Positions 33,339-41,535 of a DNA stretch of 64,000 nt are shown piece after piece. The number at the start of each line of letters is the position of its first letter. Within the stretch, counting starts at the first letter, position 1. Source of the DNA: Thermocaproicibacter sp002410755 (lineage in GTDB: Bacteria > Bacillota > Clostridia > Oscillospirales > Acutalibacteraceae). The stretch covers positions 1 through 64,000 of the forward strand of contig DAITDU010000006.1 of assembly GCA_036839715.1 (NCBI GenBank), given 5' to 3'. Made by a program: the position numbers and the translations under genes. The notes under the pieces are model-generated. The model was given only the letters and a program-made list of their open reading frames with translations. It ran no database searches and was not told where the DNA came from.

Positions 33339-34112
33339 ATGATTGATTTAAGCCAATGGAAGCCGGTTTTTGAAGATGATTTCAATGGGGACCGTCTTGA
33401 CAGCACAAAATGGAAACTGCGCACAGACAGCGGAAAAGACTGTGAAATACGCCGTGGTGGCTACTGGGACAAAAGTGAACTTCTAGTCAAAGACGGATGT
33501 CTTCGTATTCGGACGGAGTATAAAGACGGTGCCCTGGGGCCTGGCTTTTATACTGCCGCAATCTGCACGGACGGCCTGTTTGACCATGGCTACGGCTATT
33601 ATGAGATTCGCTGCATCCTTCCAAAGGCGCAGGGGCTGTGGGCTTCTTTCTGGATTCAAAGCAATAATATGAGGATTCCAGGGAAAGGTACGCAAGGCGG
33701 CTTAAATGGCGCAGAGCTTGATATTTTTGAGGCGCCGAATTACTGTAAGAATGACTCGACGCATGACTGCATTGTGTCATCCATCCATGTAAATGGCCAA
33801 GCCCCGCTGCTTCGTTCCAAGCGAATTGGCTTTTTCCCGGCTACACAGCCATATGACCACTTTAATACTTATGGTTTGGAGTGGAACGACAAGGAATACA
33901 TTTACTACATCAACCGGAAAGAGACCTGCCGCACCAGCTTTCTCCGCGGCACATCCCGCGTCCCGGAATACATGATTCTTTCCGTAGAGGTATGCGGCAG
34001 AAATGCAAAGCCGGGTATTGACTGGGCCGGTCTGATTACTCGGAATTCTAAGCTTCTGCCTGTGGATTTCGTCGTCGATTATGTCCGCGTCTACGACAGG
34101 CAGCCGGGCTGA
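33339..34112 (+). CDS. GH16-family glycoside hydrolase without signal peptide
   Basis: The 257-residue protein is a complete GH16 jelly-roll domain: WKPVFEDDFNGDRLD at the start, YGYYEIRCILPKAQGLWASFW, the catalytic signature ELDIFE near residue 128 (nucleophile and acid/base glutamates), and VDFVVDYVRVYD at the end. GH16 enzymes cut beta-1,3/1,4-glucans, laminarin or related polysaccharides. No signal peptide or lipobox is present, although the ATG after GAAGGAGGTA is well supported, so the enzyme appears to be cytosolic or exported by another route. Confidence 0.9.
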   Translation: MIDLSQWKPVFEDDFNGDRLDSTKWKLRTDSGKDCEIRRGGYWDKSELLVKDGCLRIRTEYKDGALGPGFYTAAICTDGLFDHGYGYYEIRCILPKAQGLWASFWIQSNNMRIPGKGTQGGLNGAELDIFEAPNYCKNDSTHDCIVSSIHVNGQAPLLRSKRIGFFPATQPYDHFNTYGLEWNDKEYIYYINRKETCRTSFLRGTSRVPEYMILSVEVCGRNAKPGIDWAGLITRNSKLLPVDFVVDYVRVYDRQPG

Positions 34113-34190
34113 ACAGCAAAGAGCTCCCAGAGTCAGATTTCCCCGGATGCTTTTACGGCAGGGGACAGTTACGCATTATGCCTTTTTCTG

Positions 34191-35873
34191 TTACTTTGCC
34201 TGTTGCTCTGCGCGGTTAATGGCACAAACAATGCCTTTCAGAGACGCCAGACTGATATTGCTGTCTATGCCAACGCCAAACGCAGGTCTGCCATCCGGAG
34301 CTGTCAGGTGAATATAGGAAACCGCCTGCGAATCCGCTCCGGCTGAAATGGAGTCTTCCCGGTAGGTCACAAACTGATACTGTGTCAGGCCAATCCTGCG
34401 GAGTGCATGAAAGAATGCGCTGATTGGGCCATTGCCCATGCCTTCCACGGAATGGTCTTCCTCACCAAAGCGGAGTACACCCTGAAAGTAGACCGTTCCG
34501 TCACCATTTTCGTCGGTCAGGTGGCAGCTTCTGAGAGAATACGGCGCACCAATATCAAGATAGTTCTTTCGGAAAATTGAGTAAACCTCTGAGGGTTTCA
34601 GCTCACGTCCGGTTTCATCACATGCAGCCTTAACCATTGCGCCGAATTCGGGGTGCATTGCCTTTGGCAGCTCAAATCCATAGCACTGCTGCAATACAAA
34701 GGCTGCTCCGCTCTTTCCGGACTGGCTGTTGATGCGGATTATCGGTTCATATTGACGTCCGACATCCGCCGGATCAATGGTCAGGTACGGGACTTCCCAA
34801 TATTCTGTTGCACCAGATTTCATATAGGCTTTCCCCTTGCTGATGGCATCCTGATGAGCACCCGCAAAAGCCGTAAAGACAAGCTCGCCTGCATAAGGGT
34901 GACGCTCATGTACTTTCATCTTTGTGCACCGCTCATAAACACGGCGTACTTCTTCCAGATGAGAAAAATCAAGGCCGGGGTTAATCCCCTGCGAGTACAA
35001 ATTCATGGCAGCCACCATAAGGTCTGCGTTTCCTGTGCGTTCCCCGTTCCCAAACAGCGTGCCTTCCACACGCTCTGCGCCGGCCATCAGTCCGAGCTCC
35101 GTGGCGGCGACCGCTTCTCCGCGGTCATTGTGCGGATGGATGCTGAGGATAACGCTGTCCCGGTTCGGAATATACCGGCCAAAATACTCAATCTGGTCGG
35201 CATAACAGTTCGGGGGAGCCAGTTCTACGGTATTCGGAAGATTGAGGATAAGCTTCTTCTGCGGAGTTGGATGGAAGGTTTCCATGACTTTTTCACAGAT
35301 GAGGACAGAATTGTCAATCTCGGTGCCAGAGAAGCTTTCCGGCGAATACTCCAGACGGATTTCTGCCCCGCTGCGGGCAGTCTCTTCTTCCGCAAGCTGT
35401 CGGATCAGGACAGCGCTTTCTACTGCAATCTTGATAACGCCCTGCATGTCCGTCCGAAATACCACCTTGCGCTGAAGTGCCGAAGTCGGATTGTAAAAAT
35501 GGACAATCACGTTTTTTGCGCCGCGGATGGACTCAAATGTCCTCCGAATCAGATGCTCCCGTGCTGGTGTCAGGACCTGAATTGTCACATCATCCGGAAC
35601 AAGGCCCCGTTCAATGAGAGTGCGAACAACCGCATATTCCGTTTCCGACGCAGAAGGAAAGCCAACTTCAATTTCCTTAAAGCCGACTTTCACAAGCATC
35701 CGGAAAAATTCCAGCTTCTCTTCCAAGTTCATAGGATTAACAAGCGCTTGATTGCCGTCGCGCAGGTCAACACTGCACCAGACGGGCGGCTTTCGGAGAG
35801 GTCGGTCCGGCCATTTCCGGCCGTGCAGCGGAACCGGGCGGAATGGAATATATTTTTTGCAGCCTTGATACAT
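34191..35873 (-). CDS. leuA: 2-isopropylmalate synthase
   Basis: It condenses acetyl-CoA with 2-ketoisovalerate, the committed step of leucine synthesis. The 560-residue protein is the LeuA2 type: catalytic barrel with SVDLRDGNQALVNPM near residue 35, LEYSPESFSGTE, SIHPHNDRGEAVA, and a C-terminal regulatory domain for leucine feedback (about 430-560, with YIHLTAPDGRPAFGVGIDSN). AAAGGAG lies upstream of the ATG. It is 33 bases downstream of the phosphatase-like gene; leuB, leuC and leuD are not nearby and no T-box was found in front. Confidence 0.96.
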   Translation of the reverse strand: MYQGCKKYIPFRPVPLHGRKWPDRPLRKPPVWCSVDLRDGNQALVNPMNLEEKLEFFRMLVKVGFKEIEVGFPSASETEYAVVRTLIERGLVPDDVTIQVLTPAREHLIRRTFESIRGAKNVIVHFYNPTSALQRKVVFRTDMQGVIKIAVESAVLIRQLAEEETARSGAEIRLEYSPESFSGTEIDNSVLICEKVMETFHPTPQKKLILNLPNTVELAPPNCYADQIEYFGRYIPNRDSVILSIHPHNDRGEAVAATELGLMAGAERVEGTLFGNGERTGNADLMVAAMNLYSQGINPGLDFSHLEEVRRVYERCTKMKVHERHPYAGELVFTAFAGAHQDAISKGKAYMKSGATEYWEVPYLTIDPADVGRQYEPIIRINSQSGKSGAAFVLQQCYGFELPKAMHPEFGAMVKAACDETGRELKPSEVYSIFRKNYLDIGAPYSLRSCHLTDENGDGTVYFQGVLRFGEEDHSVEGMGNGPISAFFHALRRIGLTQYQFVTYREDSISAGADSQAVSYIHLTAPDGRPAFGVGIDSNISLASLKGIVCAINRAEQQAK

Positions 35874-35906
35874 GGTAAATAGGGATCTCCTTTCCGGAAG
35901 AAACCG

Positions 35907-36626
35907 TCAGCTGTCCTTCTGGTTTTTTTCTTTCTTCCCATACGCACGCTCTGCGGCTTCGCGTGCAAGGTCAATCAGCATAACTCCATTCCCCTGATCC
36001 TTTTTCTTTTCTTCCGGTATTTTTGCATAGACTTCCACAACCTTTGAGCGCATCCACAGCCCAGGCGTAATACGCACAGAGTAGCCGCACCCGCTTTCGG
36101 TCATCCAGTCATAGAACTGTGCACGGGGCAGCCCGTAGGCTGTCAGGATTGACATCAGCGCGCCGCCGTGCGCCACAATAACGGCCGACGCTGTCCCATT
36201 TATCATCATACCGTGGACAATCCGCTCAAACGAAGCACATACACGCCGCATCATTTCAACGCCATTTTCACCTCCCGGAGGAGTAACCTGACGGCCTTCT
36301 CCGGAAACCCACCGCGCAAAAGCCGGATTGTGCGCGGAAATTTCCGCCGCTGTTTTGCCTTCCCATTCGCCAAAATCGCATTCGCAAAGGCCGCTCATCA
36401 GGGTTGGCTTTGCCTCCGGATACAGGATTTTTATTGTCTGTGTGCAGCGGAGCAGCGGACTGGTATAGTAAAGGTCTGCCTGCGGATAAGGGTATTTTTT
36501 TGCAAGCGTATTCAGGCGCTTTTCCCCTGCGGGGGAAAGTGGCAAATCTGTTGTTCCAATATAGCGGCCCTCTTCATTGCCCCGCGTCATGCCATTCCGG
36601 ATTAAATGAATTGTATAGGATTTCAT
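35907..36626 (-). CDS. Histidine-phosphatase superfamily protein with Asn in place of the catalytic His
   Basis: The start is the ATG at 36626 (MKSYTIHLIRNGMT), with AAAGGAAG upstream. The 239-residue protein has the superfamily fold: LIRxGxTxxN at the start, ADLYYTSPLLRCTQT, CECDFGEWEGKT and VIVAHGGALMSIL. The nucleophilic histidine of the RHG motif is Asn (RNG; codon AAT where CAT would give His). Other conserved Arg, Glu and second His residues remain. In active enzymes phosphate is carried on that first His, so this protein is probably not a normal phosphatase. It is transcribed just ahead of leuA. Confidence 0.82.
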   Translation of the reverse strand: MKSYTIHLIRNGMTRGNEEGRYIGTTDLPLSPAGEKRLNTLAKKYPYPQADLYYTSPLLRCTQTIKILYPEAKPTLMSGLCECDFGEWEGKTAAEISAHNPAFARWVSGEGRQVTPPGGENGVEMMRRVCASFERIVHGMMINGTASAVIVAHGGALMSILTAYGLPRAQFYDWMTESGCGYSVRITPGLWMRSKVVEVYAKIPEEKKKDQGNGVMLIDLAREAAERAYGKKEKNQKDS

Positions 36627-36713
36627 GTGCTCTGGCTTCCTTTCCTGCGCCCGGTGCATCTGAATATCTAAATACAGATACAGCTTCCCAGTATGGGCAC
36701 GATATCTAGCGGC

Positions 36714-36742
36714 TTTACAAAAAGTACTAACTATTATATAAT
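36714..36742 (+). promoter_or_regulatory. Promoter of the XRE regulator gene
   Basis: TTTACA (36714-36719), 17-base spacer, TATAAT (36737-36742), 11 of 12 consensus bases; 44 bases before the start codon. Confidence 0.82.
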
Positions 36743-36785
36743 TTACTGAGCGTTTTCTCTCACATTTCGACAGGGGATATAGGAA

Positions 36786-37499
36786 ATGAACAATAATTTT
36801 GCGCGGATTATCACGCTCCTGCGGAAAGAGCGTGGATACAGTCAAAAAAGAGCGGCAGGCGACCTCGGTATCTCACAGGCTCTTCTTTCACACTATGAAA
36901 AAGGCATCCGGGAATGCGGGCTTGACTTTGTAGTCCGCATTGCGGATTACTATAATGTATCCTGTGACTATCTTCTTGGAAGGACACCCCAGCGCAGCGG
37001 TGCAACTATCTCGGTCGAGGATATCCCTGAACCGGATGCAGCAGGGCGCGAAAATGTGATGCACGGGAAAGACGGCAGCCTTCTTCCCGTCCTCAGCAAA
37101 AAGCTGATTGCAAATTCCCTGAATATTATCTACGGTATTCTTCAGAAATGCTCCTGTAAGGCGCTGACTTCGGAAATTTCTGCTTACCTGAGCCTTTGTA
37201 TTTACAAAGTATTTCGCCTGCTTTATTCCGGAAACCCTAAAAACCCGCAGGGGATGTTTGCCATTTCCTACCACCAAAGCAGCGGCTACTCAAGCGCATC
37301 CCAGGAAATTGCATTCAGTAACGCAGTCTGCCTGCTTGCCGGTGAAAAGGTCGAAAATATGGAACCGCTTCCCAAAGGCATTGCACCCTCTCTCTCTCCC
37401 GAGAAAATTACGGCAGAGTATCCCCTCTTTTCCTCTTCCCTGTTTAACCTGGTTCAAAATTCTGAAAACCGTATGGGTACGAGAAAAGCTTCAAAGTAA
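36786..37499 (+). CDS. XRE-family transcriptional regulator
   Basis: The 237-residue protein has a helix-turn-helix in residues 8-63 (ARIITLLRKERGYSQKRAAGDLGISQ split over helices 1-3, then LLSHYEKGIRECGLDFVVRIADYY), a short linker with acidic residues, and a helical C-terminal half (about 100-190) without a recognised ligand domain. It is divergent from the phosphatase-leuA unit, so it may regulate that unit, but nothing in the sequence proves this. A shared terminator lies downstream. Confidence 0.88.
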   Translation: MNNNFARIITLLRKERGYSQKRAAGDLGISQALLSHYEKGIRECGLDFVVRIADYYNVSCDYLLGRTPQRSGATISVEDIPEPDAAGRENVMHGKDGSLLPVLSKKLIANSLNIIYGILQKCSCKALTSEISAYLSLCIYKVFRLLYSGNPKNPQGMFAISYHQSSGYSSASQEIAFSNAVCLLAGEKVENMEPLPKGIAPSLSPEKITAEYPLFSSSLFNLVQNSENRMGTRKASK

Positions 37500-37622
37500 T
37501 TATAGCATATCCTTTCTGCTTTGAAAACCTGGCAACAGAAGAAGGAATGTCTGTGTTACCAGCTCATAAATACAGTCTGAATTTTACTACTTTAATAATA
37601 CCGAAAGTATTATTTTGGAGTT

Positions 37623-37665
37623 AAAAACACTCTCCGCATTTTCCCGGGTGGAATGGCGGAGAGCG
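37623..37665. terminator. Terminator at the end of the glg operon
   Basis: CTCTCCGC (37630-37637) pairs with GCGGAGAG (37656-37663). On the minus strand GCGGAGAGTGTTTTTAA gives a clear T-run, so it chiefly serves glgA; the plus-strand T-run is short. Confidence 0.75.
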
Positions 37666-37705
37666 TTTCATAATATAGGATTTAACCTTTTGTTCAGCTT
37701 CTGTT

Positions 37706-39133
37706 TCAGCTGTTTTTAATCAGGCCGCGGTAAAGCCGGATATATTCGTTTGCGGAACGCCCCCAACTGAAATCACAGGCCATCGCACGCCGGATCAGGA
37801 CTTCCCAGCCCTCACGGTTTTCATAGCCATTCAGGGCACGCATTACAGCACCATACATGTCACTGCTGTCATAAGTTTTAAAGGTAAAGCCATTCCCTTT
37901 GCCATCCCCGCTGTCCTCAATCGTGTCCTTTAGGCCGCCGGTTTCACGCACTACCGGAATAGTCCCATAGCGCAGTGCAATCATCTGAGAAAGGCCGCAG
38001 GGCTCTGTCTTTGACGGCATCAGAAAAATATCCGACGCAGCATAGATTTTATGGGAAAGCTCCGGGATAAAGCCAAAGCAGGCACAGATCCGGCCAGAAT
38101 ATTTAGCCTGCATGTCCCTAAAATAGTTTTTGTAGTCCCAGTCGCCTGAACCAAGAATGACAAACTGTGCGTCTGAGTTCTGCATAATATTGTCCAAGGC
38201 TTCACGCACCAGGTCAAGCCCTTTTTGGGCAACCAGGCGCGTCACCATACCAATTATCGGGATATCCGCGTCCTGCTCCAGTTTCAGGCGCTTCTGAAGT
38301 TCCAGCTTGTTTGATGCTTTCCCGGAAAGGTCGTCCGGCGTAAAAGGCGCATAGAGATTCTTATCCGTTGCCGGATTATAGATACTGACGTTAATTCCAT
38401 TTAGAATACCGGAAATTTTCCAGCTCCGCTGCTGGAGTATTCCCTCAAGCCCATAAGCGTACCATGGGTCCAGGATTTCCTTTGCATAGGTTGGGCTGAC
38501 GGTTGTCACACGGTTTGCACATTCCACTGCACCTTTCAGCATATTGATGCAGCCGCTGTATTCGAGAATCGGCAGATCAGACTGCGGAATCCCCAGCACA
38601 TCTTCCAAAAGCTCTTTGCCGTATTTCCCCTGATACTGGATATTATGGATGGTAAAAACCGTCCGGATACCCTTGAACCAGTCGCTGTTTGCATAAAAAA
38701 GTCTGTAGTAAACCGGCACCAGAGCTGTCTGCCAGTCATTGCAATGGATAATGTCCGGTTTGAAATCAAGGTAGGGAAGCATCTCAATTACGGCACGCGA
38801 AAAGAAAGCGAAGCGCTCTGCATCGTCGTAATGGCCGTAAAGGCCATGGCGCTTGAAATAGTACTGATTATCAATCAGATAATAAATCACGCCGCCGGAA
38901 TGTGTTTCAAAGACGCCGCAGTATTGCCTGCGCCATGCCACAGGTACAGAAAGGCTTGTGACAAATTTCATGTTGTCCCGCAGTTCCTGCGGAATATCTT
39001 CATAGAGCGGCATGACAACACGGCAGCCAATTAGGCGCAGGCGCAGCTCCTGCGGGAGCGAGCCGGCAACTTCAGCAAGGCCGCCGGTTGCTGCAAAAGG
39101 CATCGCCTCACTGGTGCAGTAAAGGACTTTCAT
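37706..39133 (-). CDS. glgA: Glycogen synthase
   Basis: It adds glucose from ADP-glucose to the growing alpha-1,4-glucan. The 475-residue GT5 protein has two Rossmann domains, with the C-terminal KTEPCGLSQMIALRYGTIPVVRETGGL signature read as PCGLSQ and TGGLKDT motifs, and FTIHNIQYQG in the N-terminal half. The N-terminal ADP-glucose loop reads FAATGGLAEV: the lysine of the usual KxGGL is Ala15. It is the last gene of glgB-glgC-glgD-glgA. Confidence 0.95.
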   Translation of the reverse strand: MKVLYCTSEAMPFAATGGLAEVAGSLPQELRLRLIGCRVVMPLYEDIPQELRDNMKFVTSLSVPVAWRRQYCGVFETHSGGVIYYLIDNQYYFKRHGLYGHYDDAERFAFFSRAVIEMLPYLDFKPDIIHCNDWQTALVPVYYRLFYANSDWFKGIRTVFTIHNIQYQGKYGKELLEDVLGIPQSDLPILEYSGCINMLKGAVECANRVTTVSPTYAKEILDPWYAYGLEGILQQRSWKISGILNGINVSIYNPATDKNLYAPFTPDDLSGKASNKLELQKRLKLEQDADIPIIGMVTRLVAQKGLDLVREALDNIMQNSDAQFVILGSGDWDYKNYFRDMQAKYSGRICACFGFIPELSHKIYAASDIFLMPSKTEPCGLSQMIALRYGTIPVVRETGGLKDTIEDSGDGKGNGFTFKTYDSSDMYGAVMRALNGYENREGWEVLIRRAMACDFSWGRSANEYIRLYRGLIKNS

Positions 39134-39174
39134 CTGGATACCCCCCGTTGCGTTTTTTCATGTTCAGTCTAAGC

Positions 39175-40290
39175 TCAGACTATGCTGCCTTTTGAAATAT
39201 AAACCGGATAAGATTGGAACCCCAAAAGGCTGCGCTCATTTTTAATCAGCACATTTTTGTCCGCAATCACGTAGTTCAGGCGGCAGTCCGGACTGACGTC
39301 AGTATCCTGAAGCAAGACGCAGTTTTCCACCCTGGTACCTTTGCCAATATGGACGTCGCGGAACAGGACACTGTTGCTGATTTCCCCATCGATGACGCAG
39401 CCATCCGAAACAATGGAGTTGGAAACTATGGCGCCAAGGCCATAACGTGCAGGCATATCATCGTGCACTTTGGTATAAATCGGGCGGCGCGGGTCAAAAA
39501 GCTGAGCGCGCACTTCAGGAAGCATCAGGGACATGCTGGCCTCAAAGTATGCAATTTCCGAGCAAACTAGTTTGGCAAAGCCTTGAAAGTGATAGACATA
39601 AATCTGATAGCTGGAAAGGTTGCGCTGCAGCAGGTCACGCTTAAAATTGTTAAGGTTGCGGCTCACACAGTCCGAAACCAGCCGGATCAGCAACTCACGG
39701 CGGATTAGCATCATATTCATGCCAAAGCAGCACTCCCCCTCCGTACGCGGGTTAATCAGCATATCCCGCACACGGCCGTCCGGCCCGGCAGTATAAACGG
39801 CAGGAGCAGCCATGCCCGCAGGGATTTTCCCAGTATGGCAAATCACTGTAATATCTGCTTTTGTACGCACATGCTGGTTCAGAACATCTGAATAATCAAT
39901 ATTGCAAACAATGTTGCTGTCAGTCAGGAGAACATATTCTTCTTTGGAATTCTGTAGAAATGTTTGTGCGGATGCAAGCAGCTCAATCCGGTCATTCGGT
40001 TTGTAAACCTCCGCCTCAAACGGCGGCAGAATAAACAGGCCCTCCCGCTTACGGGAAAGATTCCACGATTTTCCGGAACCAAGGTGATCCATCAGGGACT
40101 GATAATTCCGCTTTGTAATGACACCGACCTTGTTAATTCCGGAGTTAACCATGTTGGAAAGCGGGAAATCAATCAGGCAGTATTTTCCGCCAAACGGCAC
40201 CGAACCCATCGTGCGGTTTTCGGTAAGGTCGCGGAGCTGCTCTTCGTGCATATTGGAAAAAATCAGGCCGAGCACATTGTTACCGCGCAT
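39175..40290 (-). CDS. glgD: Glucose-1-phosphate adenylyltransferase regulatory paralogue GlgD
   Basis: The 371-residue protein is a diverged GlgC homologue: it keeps the nucleotidyltransferase framework (PFGGKYCLIDFPLSNMVNSG) but has lost the N-terminal glycine-rich substrate loop of GlgC, and has a C-terminal left-handed beta-helix. In Firmicutes GlgD joins GlgC to form an active hetero-oligomer and adjusts its activity. Its ATG, with GGGAGG upstream, overlaps the end of glgC by 28 bases. Confidence 0.95.
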   Translation of the reverse strand: MRGNNVLGLIFSNMHEEQLRDLTENRTMGSVPFGGKYCLIDFPLSNMVNSGINKVGVITKRNYQSLMDHLGSGKSWNLSRKREGLFILPPFEAEVYKPNDRIELLASAQTFLQNSKEEYVLLTDSNIVCNIDYSDVLNQHVRTKADITVICHTGKIPAGMAAPAVYTAGPDGRVRDMLINPRTEGECCFGMNMMLIRRELLIRLVSDCVSRNLNNFKRDLLQRNLSSYQIYVYHFQGFAKLVCSEIAYFEASMSLMLPEVRAQLFDPRRPIYTKVHDDMPARYGLGAIVSNSIVSDGCVIDGEISNSVLFRDVHIGKGTRVENCVLLQDTDVSPDCRLNYVIADKNVLIKNERSLLGFQSYPVYISKGSIV

Positions 40291-41513
40291 TTTCGACGAC
40301 CTCCCCCTTCCCGAGTATCCCGGTCAATCATTGCCTTTGGAGGGATTACCGCTCCTTCCCGGATCCTGCATCCGTCACCGACGACCGCAATGCCCCATTT
40401 GTCTTTGTCCTCCACATCCTCCGGCCGCTTGCCGATGGTGGCATTCCTGCCAATCACACAGTCCTCGGCGATAATTGCGTACTGGACAACGGCGCCAGCC
40501 TCGATATGCGTGTTCGGCATGATAATGGAGTCGCGCACAACAGCGCCCGGCGCGACGCTGGCGCCCGCAAACAGGACGGAAAAGTCAACCAGGCCATAAA
40601 TATTGCAGCCCTCTGCTACCAGCGAATTCTGGACTTTTGCTTCTTTTGCAATGTAATGCGGCGGCATAACCGGGTTGCGGGAATAAATTTTCCAGTTCTC
40701 CCGGCTGAGGTCCAGGGGCACTTTCGGGTTCAGCAGGTCCATATTGGATTCCCAGAGGCTGTCAATGGTCCCGACATCCTTCCAGTAGCCCTCAAAACGG
40801 TAGGCAAACATCCGCTCGCCCGCTTTCAGCATAGTGGGAAGGACATCCTTGCCGAAGTCATTGGTAGACTCCGGGTTTGCCTCGTCAGCCTCCAGATATT
40901 CGCGGAGCTTATTCCATGTAAACACATAAATGCCCATGGAAGCCATGTTACTCTTCGGCTTTTTCGGCTTTTCCTCAAATTCGTAGATAGAGCCGTCCGG
41001 CTTTGTATTCATAATGCCAAAACGGCTTGCTTCTTCCATTGGCACCTCAATCACCGCAATGGTACAGTCGGCTTTCTTTTCCTGATGGTAGGCAATCATT
41101 TTGGAATAGTCCATCTTGTAGATATGGTCACCGGAAAGGACGATGACATATTCAGGGTTGTACCGCTCGATATACGGGATATTCTGATAAATTGCATTCG
41201 CTGTCCCTTTGTACCAGTCCGACTTGCGGCCGCGCTGATAAGGAGGCAGCACACGGACACCTGCGGAAACACTGTCCAAATCCCACGGCTGCCCACTGCC
41301 GATATATTCATTCAAGACCAGTGGCTGATACTGCGTCAGGACACCGACACATTCAATGCCGGAGTTGACGCAGTTGGAAAGTGGAAAATCAATAATACGA
41401 TATTTTCCGCCATACGGAACGGCCGGTTTTGCAAGATCCTTTGTCAGGACACCGAGCCGGCTGCCCTGGCCGCCTGCCAGCAGCATTGCGACTACTTCCT
41501 GTTTTGGCAGCAT
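40263..41513 (-). CDS. glgC: Glucose-1-phosphate adenylyltransferase
   Basis: It makes ADP-glucose from glucose-1-phosphate and ATP, the controlling step of glycogen synthesis. The 416-residue protein has the AMLLAGGQGSRLG nucleotide loop, PYGGKYRIIDFPLSN, LSGDHIYKMDY with the catalytic Asp, GIYVFTW and a C-terminal beta-helix. Its end overlaps glgD, implying matched expression of the two subunits. Confidence 0.97.
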   Translation of the reverse strand: MLPKQEVVAMLLAGGQGSRLGVLTKDLAKPAVPYGGKYRIIDFPLSNCVNSGIECVGVLTQYQPLVLNEYIGSGQPWDLDSVSAGVRVLPPYQRGRKSDWYKGTANAIYQNIPYIERYNPEYVIVLSGDHIYKMDYSKMIAYHQEKKADCTIAVIEVPMEEASRFGIMNTKPDGSIYEFEEKPKKPKSNMASMGIYVFTWNKLREYLEADEANPESTNDFGKDVLPTMLKAGERMFAYRFEGYWKDVGTIDSLWESNMDLLNPKVPLDLSRENWKIYSRNPVMPPHYIAKEAKVQNSLVAEGCNIYGLVDFSVLFAGASVAPGAVVRDSIIMPNTHIEAGAVVQYAIIAEDCVIGRNATIGKRPEDVEDKDKWGIAVVGDGCRIREGAVIPPKAMIDRDTREGGGRRKCAVTMCSA

Positions 41514-41535
41514 TTTGAATCCTTCCTTTGCAAAT

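Noticed and set aside
34653..35882. 409-codon plus-strand frame
   Set aside because: Antisense to leuA; no recognisable motif.
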